Below, in pieces: positions 35,868 through 48,831 of a DNA stretch of 64,000 bases (within the stretch, counting starts at the first letter, position 1; every line of letters begins with the position of its first letter). Position numbers and translations under genes: made by a program. The notes beneath the pieces are model-generated. The model was not told the origin of the DNA and did not search any database. It saw only the letters and a list, made by a program, of their open reading frames with translations. This DNA is from Chamaea fasciata. Taxonomy: Eukaryota; Chordata; Aves; Passeriformes; Sylviidae. The stretch lies in assembly GCA_029207755.1 (NCBI GenBank), contig JARCOQ010000005.1, forward strand, positions 60,089,414-60,153,413, read 5' to 3'.

Positions 35868-38800
35868 CTTGTTTTTCCAAAATCCAAAATAAAAATAATA
35901 AAACCAATTTTAGGCCAAACATCTGTATTTTGGCCCTGGTGTATGGAAACCTCACTGCCTCCAGGTTTTTTGGAAAAAGTCCTGGACTGATATGATCAAC
36001 TTCTCTTTTTCTTAGAGGAAAAATAAAAATCTGCTTTACCAGTTACATAAGAGGCAGAGAAAAACCTCATGGAGAACAGCAAGATATATGTATTGATTTA
36101 AAAATGACAAATAGAAACATTCCAAACATTTGCAAATTATTTCTTCTGCTGCTTACACCCCCAACTAGTGGAAAAATAACCTATATTGAGGAAGAGGCTG
36201 TAGATTTTGAATATTTTTAAGGTTTAATGCAGTCCTGAAATCCAGACCCATGCAACTTCTCAGCTATCTAGCAGAGTTTACATAAGTTTTAACTGATTTA
36301 AATACCAATTTTTTTTTGCTTGACAGTGTGGCCTCTACATAGTGGGCAAGGAGTTCTTACACTCTTCTAGTAATTCCATTCCATGCTTTTCTCACTCTGT
36401 TTACTTCTCCCTGAAATGACCGTGACCTTCTGCCAGATTTTCTTGAAGGTTATGCTAATCTTTGTTGGCAAGAGAAACAGTAGCTGGAGCAAAAAAAGTG
36501 AAAGAGATTGCCACATGAGAATGAACAGCATGCAGAGCGTGAGAAGTTTCTTCAATAACTGGAACTGGAGCAGCCTTGTCAGCATGCGGTCCCTGGAGCA
36601 GTAAGAGGGGATGTACACAACGGAATGTTCAAGGATGAAATCTTAATTAATATTCAGGTACTAAGAAAGGCATTTGGGATAAATCCTTTGCTAAGGCAGG
36701 TGGGTGTCCCTCAGGTCCTTTCCATTAAGTTTTGTGTATCTCACACAGCCCCTCACTTGGCCCCCAAACTAATTCCTTTCATGTTTTAGTCCAAATGAGT
36801 TTGTCTCCCCGAGAGTTCAGTGTACAGCCTTTCACACATAAATGGAAAATGTGTTTATGTGCGGGGTCAAAAAAAATTCCCACAATATTTTCTGACCAGA
36901 TATCAAATAAGAACATCTTAAAACATGGTCAAAATTAAACTGCCTCATGTTGTATTTTTGCAGACTATTATATTTAACAACATGGAAGTATTCTTACTGA
37001 GTGGAGGGAAAGGGTTAATACCATTCTCTTTAAGGAGCTGGAATTGCTACTGCTTCCTAGAAGATCCCAAGCATTGCAGTTTAAGCCACTTCAGGCTCTT
37101 GAACATTGCAACATCTGTAGCGTGGTTCAGGGCCAAAATGCAAACAGTTATGTCACATCTACTTTACAAGATGGAACGTGGTTTAACCAAGTTAAGGGGC
37201 AAGCATGCTGCAAGGAGGCCCCACAATATGTTTGTTTTTGTAGAACAGATGAACCCTAAATTAGTACCAGATGTCAGTACTAGGTCTGCTGTATGGGGAA
37301 CACAGCAGGGAGCAAGCAATTATGGTGAAGCCACTGTGAGGCCATATTTAAGGTTGCATTCTATTTTACATTGACAGGGAGAACTCAGTCTTTTTGTATT
37401 ATATTAAAACACCATCTTGCCCCACTGGTCCATGTGTGTATCTACTGGGGTACGACAAAGTGCCTTCTGTTCTCAAACTAGATTACTATCTGCCTTTGGA
37501 TTGCCTGAACAGCATATACATGCCCTATTTCTACTTGTGCTCTGCACTGAGATTGTGAAGAGTGGCGTGAGCTTCTTCTTTCTTGGTTTGTTTCAACTGC
37601 CTTTGGCTTCAGATGTACCTCTGCTCTCATCACAGGCTGCAATGTTTTTGGCCTTGTGATCATTTTTCTGTCATTTTGCTTGTTAGTTTGTTCATTGGTT
37701 ACTTAGCAATTTTCTTTGTTTTCCTAGACTTTTTTTGTTGCCAAGAACTTTCCTCTTGGCAAACAGGGAAAAGAAGAGATTTTCAGTTTGAGTTAAGCCA
37801 TGTGGCTTCCAATAGCCTTTTAGTTCCCTACCTCAGGACAGTTTAGTCCCCTTTCCCACATGGTTTTTTTTGTGACAAGGTCTTGCACTTCCCATCACAT
37901 GTGTTGAGGGCATGTGTCAGGAAGAATTCTTATTGTCTGGAAGATAATTGCTTTCAGAAAGAATTCTTTATTCCGGAGATTCCTCTAACTTGAGGTCTTT
38001 CACTTGCTCAGATAAAAGAAAAGATCTTCAGTATCATCTCTTGAACTTAATTGGGAATCTCTGAGGGTTTCTTCAGACACCAGTGGGCTAATTCAGAGGG
38101 CAAGGACTCCATGTTTGGAAGACCTTGTTTCCTCATTAATGTCTGAGTAGTTTTCCTTTGGTGCAATAGAGTGCATGGGGAGTTCAAGGAAAATAATTTA
38201 ATCCAAAGTCTTCAAATAAATGTCTCTTGTTTCTTCCTGCTTTTTAAATTTCATTATTTAGTGATCCCACAGGCTCCATCTGTACAAGTATACTGTAAGG
38301 GGCCATGATTTAGAATTTGGCTACCATTCTCTTACAATCCACTGTCTAGCTGATAGCACACACCTTGCACAGCTTTCACGACAACCTGTATCCTACAAAG
38401 GAGCACTCAGTCATGGCTGAGGTTATAGTAAGGGCCAGGGAGTCTTTGTAGAAAACAATATGGATAAACCTACCTGGTTTGGGGTAGCTATAGTGCATGG
38501 CTCAAGAACAGAAAATGGACCCTGGGATGGTTTATTTGCTTGTGCTGCTGTAGCTGTATTGGTCCTGTAGAGGTTCAAGTGTATGGTTTTAAGAATAACT
38601 CAGTGCTGAGCTCCTGTGATGACACAAGATCATCAGGAACACCAGGAAACCTTTGGTATTCACCTACTGGAGTAAAAATTGTTTTTTCTGAGAACTGTAA
38701 ATCCAGCTGTACTGACCCTTCTGGTCACTCCATGACAGCACAAAGACCTCTTGCCATTCAGAAAAAGGTCTCTACACAGTTTTGCCCACTGGAAATTATT

Positions 38801-41119
38801 CTTCTAGTAACATGTATTCCTTTTACAGGATCAGGAAACCTCTTTATTTTGATAGAAACTAATTCTATTTCTCTTTCCTGTTCTCACCATAACCAAAGAG
38901 ACTTTGGCCCGTTGTCTCTACACACTGCATATGTTCATTGGCACTGGGACCTCCCTTACTACCATTTAGCCTCCTGGTTTATGACTTCTCCTTGAACTCC
39001 TTAAGTGAGAAACAAGTCCTATGGTATTCACAACCACATAATTAAATCTGACTCCTCAGCCACTCCGAACTGACAAAAGATGCTCTTTTCATTTGAGAGT
39101 CTCAAGAGAAAGAAACTCATCATCATTCCCCTGGGGTCAGAGTTTACTCTTACATATGCTGACAGATTTTATTAGCCTAATCTTTTCCACAATCAGGCAA
39201 ACTCAGTGGTACCTGTCACGGTTCTAGGTTGAGAACACAGCCTTGTAACCTGTTACCCATCTTCTTCAGCCCAAATGAAACTGGAGTTTATTTAAAAATA
39301 AGTGTCACCTAATGAACTACAGTGCCCTGAATCTACTATCTTCAACTCTTCTAGATGAGTCTGTGGTCTCTCTTGATATTTAGGAGTTTATTTCAAGTGG
39401 TTCCAAAGAATCGTAAAGTGGTCCAGGCTTTTGTGATCATACTGGAGGAGCAAAAGATTGTATTCTCTTTTATACTCAGTCTGTTTTTTACAGTCAAATA
39501 TTGTATGTCTGTGAAAATTTACACCTCTGCAGTCCATGAATAAAACCTTGGTGGGCTGAAAAGATTCAAAACACAGAGTGATGATTGGCTGAATGAATTG
39601 ATTCAAAATTTTCTTTAATGTGTAACTGCATGTTACTACTTCAGAACTGCATACTTTTCAGTCTCCTCTTCCTTAACAGCTCAAAAAGTAAAAGGTATGT
39701 ATGGAATGAAAGTTTGATAGATTTACTGGAGTTAAAGCATATTTTTGTCTCTCTGTTAATCAACCAAGTTTTATTTTTTCAGTGGCAATTTTGTGTCTGT
39801 TACAGTAAGCTAATGGTAAAAACATTCTGCTCAACTTCTGTCCTCTGACTCAATCTCAAGAGACATAAAACCTAGTAATAAATTACTTTAGTTGATATGC
39901 TCTGTATCTTTAGGGATAAACCCCATATTTTGCCTGGTTGGAGAAAAAAAGCAGTAAAGGAGTTCTTAAGTTATGCAAAGACATTGGTTGTTGAACATTA
40001 CAATACTTTTCATTATTTAGGTGAGACAATTCCAAATATATGCCAGCAGACATACTTACCCTGCTTGTGGAGACAAAGATTTTGGCAAATTCTGAGGAAG
40101 GCAGCCCTGAACAAGCAAAATTTGCCATACTATCAGGGAGACATGCTGTTGCCTGTGAAACAAAGATATGTGCCACTGATGTCTTTACCTTTCCCTGTTT
40201 CTTGGCTCTGTTTTGTGTTACACAAGTAGCTGGTGACATCCTTATGGCTTGTGGCACATCAGTCTGAGGGGGCTATGGAAGAAGGTGCTGCCTCTGAAGG
40301 GGAGCAGGTTCGCCTTTAACATAAGAGATGCCAATTTAAAGAACATTCTGCAGATTTTCAGTGAATGAGATCTCTCAGCCACGACTATTCTGAAAATAAG
40401 ACATCTCAATCAAGATTTGAAGGATCTTTTTCTGGATCCCTATTATTCTAAGAGTTCTTTTAGCATTCAAAGATGGTGGAGAAATGTTTGTTTCCTCCTG
40501 CAGGTAATCATGCCTAGCATGCCAGAGGCCCAGACTGCATTAGAGATATTGTGCAGGAAGCTTGCCAAATGCAGACTTCATGAAATATTGGTCATTAGGT
40601 TAATGGATGCCTTTTTCAGGGTTAGAGAAAAACACCCACAACAATAATGCTGGTGAAATGTATTGTGTGGCTTGCCCTGAGCAAATGCTTCCCAGCCAAG
40701 GGATTGAAGAATGGGATTTCTGATATGTCTGCTAATTAAATGAGGAGTAGGGTGTTCAAAATATTGATGTCTTGGATGACATTCCAGTTGAAAACCATGC
40801 ACATGAATGAGAGTAGGGAACAGGGGAGATACAGCCTTGCATGATCTCTGTTCTCTGTTTGAAACTCGTGGCACAATTACAATACATTGTAAGAAAAAAG
40901 TTAGTTCTGGAGCTGTTAGAGGTTTAGAGCTCACATAACACCTAACAGTTCACCTAACTTTTGACTTGTCTCTGAGTGAGAAAAGAGGAAACTCCCAAAA
41001 TAGGTTGCTGTCAGTATCTCAGATTTTTTTGCTTTGGTTACCGTGATCTTCTCCTGTCTGGCCCCATGGTTTTTCTGCTCTCTCCCTCACATCTGTCCTA
41101 TATGTTTCTGCTAAAGTCA

Positions 41120-41275
41120 TACTCGTTTCCTCCCACACATTAGCACTTCATTGATTTCCTGTCACTTGCCATGTCAAATTCAAGCTGTTCATCTTTACCC
41201 ACAACACCCTTATTGTGTGCTCCTGCCTATATATTCAGTTTCATTTCCTCTGACTTCCCCTCCCACATGTCTGAT
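41120..41275 (+). mobile_element. Ancient L2-type LINE fragment, end of reverse-transcriptase domain
   Basis: In one plus-strand frame the translation includes LH-stop-FPVTCHVKFKLFIFTHNTL. This matches the conserved L2 LINE motif LHWLPVxxRIxFKLLxLTYKAL near the end of the reverse-transcriptase region. The Trp codon TGG has become TGA, and a second stop follows in FHFL-stop-LPLPH, where L2 has 'LISxYxPxRPL'. Upstream, AKVILVSSHTLALH fits the 'HITPxLxxLHWLPV' spacing. The plus strand is pyrimidine-rich here, as in L2. L2 has been silent in birds for a very long time, so this is a molecular fossil. The family call rests on recall of the motif and not on a search. Confidence 0.65.
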
Positions 41276-41338
41276 CTGGAAATGACCTCAGTTCACAGGA
41301 TTTGTAATCCACAAAAGAAAAGACTGAAGTGAAACTGT

Positions 41339-41384
41339 TTTTAATCAACATTGGTTGATTAAAATCATCTTGATTTTAATCAAC
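41339..41384. repeat. Perfect hairpin 1, with a third competing arm
   Basis: GTTGATTAAAATCA (41354-41367) and its exact reverse complement (41371-41384) are separated by only three bases (tct). The 11-mer 'ttttaatcaac' found in the right arm is also present at 41339-41349, so the central arm can pair with either side (loop of 4 on the left, 3 on the right). Such an A'-A-A' arrangement is typical of template switching during replication. Confidence 0.95.
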
Positions 41385-41418
41385 TGGTTTCTGTAACAAG
41401 TCATACACTCCTGATAGA

Positions 41419-41455
41419 ATTATATTGACCTAATATATTTTTAGGTCAATATAAT
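41419..41455. repeat. Perfect hairpin 2
   Basis: ATTATATTGACCTAA (41419-41433) and its exact reverse complement (41441-41455) flank a 7-base loop (tatattt). It is a perfect 15-bp stem only 34 bp after hairpin 1, with an unrelated arm sequence. Confidence 0.95.
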
Positions 41456-44400
41456 CAAACCAGGGCAGCTTTCTTTGGGGGTATTCCTTATTATTGTATA
41501 AGCCTATGATAAATGGATTAGTTTGCATTGGCATGCAGAAGCTAAACAGATAAAACCATTTTGAGAGCCAATATGAGTGTTGACAAGAAAACAATTTTCT
41601 TCCATTTTACAATTCTGAGATTTGAAAAGAATAAATAAATATCTTGTCTTCCAACTGAAAAAAAGCTCTCAGAGCACTGCTAGAAATAAGAAAGACCTGC
41701 ACCAGTAACATAATAGTGGGGCATGAAAAGAAGATTGATTCCTTGTGAATGAAACAGAAAAAAGTTGATCCTCAGTGTTTCCTGGTTTCTCACATTTTGC
41801 CTACTTACTAAGACCTTTATTGGTCTGTAATCTGCAGGGAAGCTGTGCCTTCCTTTCCATCATGCTACCTCTTCCTAATTTCCCAGCATGTCTTTTCTAT
41901 TTTTTTTTTATGTCTTTGCTTATTGGCTTTTGTAGCCATGGTATAGAGGTGATGAGCATCTAGAGCAGCACTAAGATAAGACTGATCTAAAGAAGAGCTT
42001 TGCATGGTACACTTTACCAACTGTAACTGTGTACAATTTTGACCACGGATATGTTCCAATGTAGCAATCTAATTACTCAATATCCCATCTGGGCATACCT
42101 CTGTGGGTACGTACATCTCATCTTTGGTCCTTTAATATGTCTTCCCTGCCTGCTTCCGATGTGGGCAAGTTACCTAGCTAGTAGTTGCATCTAGTTAATT
42201 CAGCTTAACAACTAGCTCCTGAAAAAGCTCAAACTTCCTTATTTCCCTATCCCTTTCCCACAGTGAAGTCTGAACGTGTGGGGGATAGGGAGACTGGCCT
42301 TTTCATCCTGTCTATGCTGAAAGAGAATGCTACAGCTACCTACATGTACACAAGGAGTACTTCAACTTCTAGTAGCTCCCAGTTCAATTTTATGTACCTA
42401 GTCAATCACCTTGTATGGAGGTTTCATGCCTAAGACTTGTTGATTCTTTCTTTTTCTCATTGGCGAGAAAATTCATGTTTGGGAAGGCTCTTCTTGTTAA
42501 GAGAACCTAGAGTTAAACACTGGCTCAGTTAATTTGACAGTGTTTTTCTTATAATTTTCCTGCAAAATGTGCCGGTACTCGGGGGAAATATCCTGTCTGT
42601 TGCCATGCTACATAAGTTTGCGCAGGGCAGCTCTAAGGGTTCAGTACTCTTGAAATAAAACAGAAGAAGAGAGAAGCCAGGAACACAGTGCACACTGCAC
42701 ATGTGTGTGCATGTTTGTGTGATGGTAATAGTGGTTTTTTGCTGAATTTGTTTGCTTTGAGACTGAAGGTGAAAATAAGTGGACCTCTCTTTTACTGAGG
42801 TCACAATAGGTCAAATACACTGATGGTGTAAAAGTGCTTTGGCTTTCTGGTTCTCTTCACCTGAGCTAGCAGTGGCTGTTTATCCAGCACATTTATTTTA
42901 CTATCAGCAGAGATAAAGCAAGTTGAGGAAGAAGAGGTGGGGGTTATACAAGAGGCCAAGAGCAGGGAGCTTTTCGTGCAGCCTCTCAAACACTTTGATT
43001 GTAGTTTGGGATTTTTCAAAGCTGCACATGTTGAATAATATCTGCCAATAAACACAGCTCAGTGGGTGAGAAATGTGTCTGCCTCTTGCTGAGGATTAGA
43101 AGAGAAAAGACACCAAATGAGCAGTTTCTTCACATGTGGGTCATGCCCCTCACTAGGGCACTTGCCCCTGACCTAATCCTGTTCTACTTTGTCTCCCTCA
43201 CTCCCTCCTGTCTTCCTTCTCCCTTCTACTCCTCTGCTGCTGCACTACTGGTGGTCTGGTGAATGCTGCACAGATGTTTTCCCCATGCTATTATAAGATT
43301 ATTTTTCAAGTGGCTTCTTGGAACAGATGTTCCAGTGTATGCACTCTCCTTCTCTTGGCTGAAAGTGCTCTTTGCAAAGAGTAGATTGCATTGCTGCTCT
43401 CCTTTTGATCTAAAGAGCGAGTGCGAGAAAAAATCCCCACGCAAGTAATGCTGGGTTTTGTTTCAGACTGCTTGGCAATGGTGCACCTGGGTGTGTGTCT
43501 CCTGCTTCTTTTCTCCCCATCACTAGTGCTGCTTGCAGATATTTTTTTCTGTGCCTTTCTTCCTCAGCCCATTTTTTTTCCCGTTGTGATCCAAAACTTT
43601 ACTCCCACTGCCTTTAAATTTTCTTTCATCTAACACTCTGGTATTCATGCTTCCAAAATCATTCTCTACCCATTGCCAGCACCTCATCTTCATTTTTTCC
43701 TTCCCTTGGCAACTCCTGGACTGTTAGGATGGATTAGTCCCATGAGATTGGGTACAGGGCCTGTTCCCCTTTTGGTCTTTTAATTTTGAATTTATATTCA
43801 TATTCATTGCTTAGTTTCTCAGTTGTCCCAGTGAATTCACCTGGATATTGTTGCTGCTGCTTTTTCATTTTATTTCTCCTATAGGATCAGGAACATTTTC
43901 AAGAATCAAATGTTCCTATGATGTCAAAGGAGCATCTTGTCCAAGTACCATTTAATTTAGAGATGTAACAAAGGCATGACACAAAGAGGCTGTGAAATGT
44001 GTGCTATGTTTTAGGACCCTGTAGCTAGACATAACCCAGTGAATGTCATCTTTTGCGATTAAAAAAAAATTAATTAGAAAATCTTTATTTGTTCACATCC
44101 TGTCCTTTAAATAGACAGTATGCCAGCCTCAGTTCTGTCTGTTGCCCTTAAAATTTCCACTTACATGAAATCAGTCTATAAGGAGAAAAGTAAATTTTGT
44201 TAATTTCTTCTGAGTCAATGAGAGAGACTTTTGAGTGGGATCCTAACTTATTATTAATCAGGTTCAGTTGATTCAGGATGATTTACATCAGCAGAGAATT
44301 TGGTTTGGATATGTCTTAAAAAAACCTGCCCATTTTCATTCTTGTTTTAATATGGCCAACACTGTATGTACCCATTAACTCATTTTATATTGTCTTCTTA

Positions 44401-46601
44401 TGGAAAAGTTCTGCAGAATTCAATGGGGAATGATAACCTCACTAGGAATGTAAAGGATTCTCAAACAGGAATAATACGATCTATTGCATTCCCAGCCTGC
44501 CCTACATTCCTCCAGAAATGTTAATACTCCTTGTTCATTTATAGACTTGCAGAGAAATTTCTCTAGAACTCAGCTGGGCTAAAATTATGAAGTAACACAC
44601 CTTTCCAGGTTATATTTTTAAACCCCAATTGTAACGTAGAGAACCCTTCCCTCCTCTAGCTTCCCTCATAGGATAGTTGTATGGCATCGTATTTCAATGT
44701 GTATTAGCAAGAAATGAATCTAAACCCAAAAATAAATAAATAAATATATATATATATATATATATATGTGGGCATATATGCTTTGGCAGCATTTTCCATG
44801 CATTAAACTACTGCCTGTGAGCTGAGCTAAGCCCATAAGAAACTGTGGTTTTGATGCACTGCTTTCAAAGTAAGAATACCTGTAAAATTGACCTATGGCT
44901 ATAAATTCAGCTACAATCCAAATAATCCATTTCAGATAAACGATTTTATTTCCATTCAGATTTGGGGCCAGACTGCCACACATCCTTCTTCTCTGGAAAC
45001 TCAGAAAACTGGCCTTTCAGTACTACTGCTGGTAGGTTACTCCTTCCTCTTGCATTCTGCACTGAAGTATTAGAATGCTGACTGAGCCACCTCTGTATTA
45101 TTAGCATCCAGAAAGGTAGTGGAAGGGTAGAAGAATAATATTGGGTGATTTAGTGATGATTTTCAACAGGCTTATGAAAGAAAGATCATATGACAGAAAG
45201 CATGTGATCTTAGGAAACTGGATTTTCATGGTACAGGAAATCCAGTCCTATTTCCTGACCTTTCTGTGTGATTGGTGTTAGAGGTGACATTGCAAACAGT
45301 CAGATCCAGCATGAACCCTAAGTTTGCAAAAATACCCCCAATAATCTCTTTCCAAACAAAAGGAATCATTGAAAATAGGCTGAAAAAACAGCCAAAAACA
45401 GCCAACTAGGTAATTTCTTCTGACCCAAGCGAGCCACATGTCATTCATAACAGACGTATTGCATTCTTGTTATGATGCTTTGTTGACAGAAATGCCGTTG
45501 GACTGCCAGCCTATTCTTGTGTTCAACCATTCCTGCTGTCCATAAAGTTTTCAAAGTCTGAAAGACATTTATAGCTGCCATTGTACAGGCAACTGCAGCA
45601 GGCTTTCCAAGTGCATCCAGCCAATGAACACGACAAAGAAGTGATAGATCTTGGCTGCAAAAATGAAAACATAGTTCATAAATGATTGAATCTGGATCCT
45701 TCAAGAAAAATTTAACAAGGGTAAGATCCTAGATCTTCTACAATCCTGTTATTTAATAACGTGGGAAACCAAGAACATGGTAATAAATTTGAGAAAACAT
45801 TATTATTCACAAGAGACGGCTGTCAGTGACATGACTTAGTTCTGTGTATTCATTAGCAGTTATACTCAATCAGAGCACTTTGAAATAAGATAGCAAATCT
45901 TGTCCTATTTTATCTGAGAAGGTAGAAGGGACAGACTCTTCATAGCAAAGATTAAAGGAAAAAATGACATAACCTGGAGTTTTGAACTCCAGTCCCTAAA
46001 GTGCACTGATGGTCCTCCTTGGGGGCTACCATTAACTTTTGATAACTTTGCACCAGTGCTTCTGCCTCCTGCTCTCCGTCACAGATACACCTAAAGATAT
46101 ATAGGCACCTTGAACCTCAGCCCCACAGTTTATAGGCTGTGGATGAGGTGGAGTTCCAAAAACTCAAGTTCTTCTTTCATGGTGACAGGTTTGTGCTCTT
46201 GGACTGAGATCTCTGTACTACATCTTTCTGAAGCATAATAAGGACTTTTTTCTGACCAGCATTCTGATACCTATGATGTTCAGAATATGATGCTCCTGAA
46301 AGAGGAGAGGATATTTTGTTTGTCCTTTTGCCCTACAATTGCCTTTTCATTCTATATGCACGTTTAATAACACCTGCACCTTGTGCTTTGAGGCTTCCAT
46401 ACGGTTACAATCTTGGCAGAGGCCTGAAAGACTAACTCACACTAAGTCTGATTTAACATCTCTATCTGTCTTCTGTGATTTCCAGCTTTCTGAGCTGCCC
46501 TAGGCAACCTTATCCTGGATTGTGGAATGGTTTGTTTGGTCTGACTCTACATTGCTTAGAAGTAGGGCTATTAATTTTGGCTTGCAATTGTAACTAAATA
46601 T
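41456..46601. other. 5.1 kb of non-coding DNA
   Basis: The plus strand is pyrimidine-rich at about 43180-43730. Frames there (up to 72 codons) carry no domain. No gene or further repeat family was recognised. Confidence 0.6.
44728..44767. repeat. Compound (AAAT)n(AT)n microsatellite
   Basis: About four AAAT units run directly into about twelve AT units. It is self-complementary and likely length-variable. Confidence 0.95.
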
Positions 46602-47191
46602 CAAATTGTGCTGGTTCGAAAGCAAAACCAGTGAGAGACTCCAAGTCAGAAATACAAATTAATTTACAAATTAAAGGGGGGGGGGGGGTAAAGGGTAAAA
46701 TAAAATAAATAAAAAGCAATAGTACAAAAGACTCCTGACAAAGTCAGAGTACAACCTGACACCCTCTTAGTTAGGGTGGTGGTAGCAGTCCTGATGAAGT
46801 GGTCTTGTTGAAGCAGTGATCCCATAGAAAGGTCTGGTAGCTCTTGTCCTCTAGGAATCCAGTGGGTAAAGCCCCTCCTGTGCTGTCCCAAATCCCAGAT
46901 TATATCCAGGTGGGAATGCTTGGCTCCTCCCCCTGGGTGGAGCATCTCACAATGGGATGATATCCTTCTATGAGTCATGCAGTGGGTCCTTCATCGCCCG
47001 TTAAACATAGATAGCTCCTGGAGGGAGTTACCTGTGGGTCATGCAGTAAGGCATTTGATGGGCCATGAACAGAAGATAGTCCAGAGGGAGGGGGCAAGGG
47101 AAATGCTGCCCCACCTGGTTTCAACAGCTCATGAAGATGGTGATAGAATACATACTTTGGCACATCTTATATTGTAACCCAGGACACAAAT
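46602..47191 (-). mobile_element. Complete solo LTR (580 bp) with 5-bp target-site duplication
   Basis: The LTR spans 46607-47186, beginning 'tgtgctggttcgaaagc' and ending 'aacccaggaca'. It is flanked on both sides by the same 5 bp, CAAAT (46602-46606 and 47187-47191), a clean target-site duplication. Five bases is the size usual for ERVL-type (class III) elements, which fits the songbird LTR family I recognise here. It is probably oriented minus, judged by a TATA-like 'ggatataatc' read on that strand (about 46897-46906). It contains a 13-base G run (46676-46688) and an A/T-rich stretch. No internal retroviral sequence or second LTR is present, so the provirus was lost by LTR-LTR recombination. 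The frame of 104 codons inside is not a gene. Confidence 0.93.
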
Positions 47192-48107
47192 TAATGCAAT
47201 AATGGTCAAAAACTGCATCCCAAATATTGTGATGATAAATTGATAGTCAGTATCATTCTCCAGGAAGTTTTTCTGTTCCACTAGGGTCTGAACATTCCCT
47301 TTTCTTCAGAGATACTGCTGGACATTCATGTCCTCTCTTTCCTGCATGCCTCTGGATACCACAGTTTGTCACACTCATCTCAGACGCTCCTCCTATGCAT
47401 CTTTTTTTCCTCAGTTAAGCATAGCTCTGGATGTATCTGGATGCATCACCACTGATGCTAATCATGCTGGAACTGTTTGCCCCTGGTTATCTGAGGCTGC
47501 AATCTAAAATTACCTTGTAAGAAGGATAGGGTTAAAAAGCATCATGGGGTTCACAGGAAGGTATTCTGTGGGCAAGGATAAGGCACATCTAATCTACAGG
47601 GCGATCTTGCTTCATCAGTACCGTACAATTGTCCTACAGGACTAATTATAAATAGTTCAGTAATGATCAGCTGGGAAATGTTTTTAATGACAAACTTCAT
47701 TTCCAAAGCTTCTGTGTGTCCCTTCTCCCTGGACAAACATGTGGCAACCTATTAATATTAAACCAAATGTTGCTTATTTAAATGATAAATACGAACCATG
47801 TTATTGGTTAACAGCTCTGTTTGGAAACAGTTTTAGAGGTGGTCACGTAACAAAATGGGAGGAAACCCAAGTGGCAACACAAAGCGTTAAAGCTGAGGTG
47901 GTAACAAATGCAGGCAGTCAGCTAGGAAAGGCTGTGAGAACTTAAAAACAGGGGCTCTTTGATTTGGGAATCAGGTTATAAGCCATATTTTCTCATTGCA
48001 CAATTGAATTTAACTCTTAGCTAACAGACAGACCTAGCATTTGAAGTTGCAAAGTCCATCTCACAGGATGCTTTCCTCCTGGCTCATAAGACTTATGAAA
48101 CAGGCGC

Positions 48108-48135
48108 TTTTTTTTTTTTTTTTTTTTTTTTTTTT
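48108..48135. repeat. Poly-T tract, 28 bases
   Basis: A pure run of 28 T. It could be the antisense of a poly-A tail, but the sequence to its right shows no recognisable retroposed gene. Confidence 0.95.
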
Positions 48136-48831
48136 GTCACTGCAGTGCAGTTGATTTCAGAGAAGGCTTAAATAACATTGCAGAAGTCTTTCTTTCCAAA
48201 GGACAGCCAAAACTTCCTTGGCTTACCTGCCAGTTCTATTCTGACTCTTGTGTGTCACACAGCTGTCAGCTCACACCACACAGTTGGATGACTACTGAGT
48301 TTATGAGAATATTTGTGACCACTCTTAATTTAGATGAAAGCTATGACTCCAGCAGCCAATAGCAGGCAAATATTGGCTGCATAAAAGATATGAGCACTTT
48401 CTTTTATAAAAATACATTCTAGTTTCTGGCACCTCCTAGATGGCTGAGCTCAAGGGCTGGAGAATGTGAGGTTGGGACACTGTGATTCAGCTGTTTGCTG
48501 TATAGCATTCATTATTATTTTGTGTATTTTCCCACAAGGACAGTTATAAATAATTTTGTAGTGATCAGATGGGGAAAGTAAGCACAGTCCTTACTCAGCA
48601 CAACTGGAGAACAAGCTTCCCATCATCCCTCCCCCTGTCCCTTTCTCTATCTGACACCCTTCTTGTTCCCCGGCCACTTTAACCCACTTTTACTGGAGTA
48701 GTGGCCCCAGCCTGGTGGTGCAAGGTCTCCTCACCAATGAGGGTGAACAGGAGGCCAAAGAACCATGAAGAATGCAAGGAACCTTACAATGCCTCACTAT
48801 CCACATGCCAGCTGGAGCAAATGGCTGTAGG

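Larger units (their letters stand above)
31374..41030. other. 9.7 kb of AT-rich non-coding DNA
   Basis: No supported gene is present. The frame at 38540-38995 (plus, 151 codons, several cysteines) was examined and shows no domain, signal peptide or splice support. Overlapping frames at 36367-36618 and 39897-40267 are open on both strands, which argues for chance. Small repeats include an 8-bp 'caattttt' x3 tandem at 33517-33540. Confidence 0.6.

Noticed and set aside
36367..36618. Leucine-rich minus-strand frame (83 codons) resembling a membrane segment
   Set aside because: The plus strand is open across the same bases and no family is recognised, so the hydrophobicity probably reflects base composition.
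30090..38740. Similarity between 'ctgacccatctggttattcc' (about 30071) and 'ctgacccttctggtcactcc' (about 38711)
   Set aside because: Only about 25 bp are similar and the flanks do not align, so chance is likely.
38540..38995. 151-codon plus-strand frame rich in cysteine and serine
   Set aside because: It shows no recognisable domain, regular cysteine spacing or splice support. One or two frames of this length are expected by chance in 64 kb of this composition.
46607..47186. Overlapping frames of 60-104 codons
   Set aside because: They lie in the non-coding LTR and do not match retroviral proteins.
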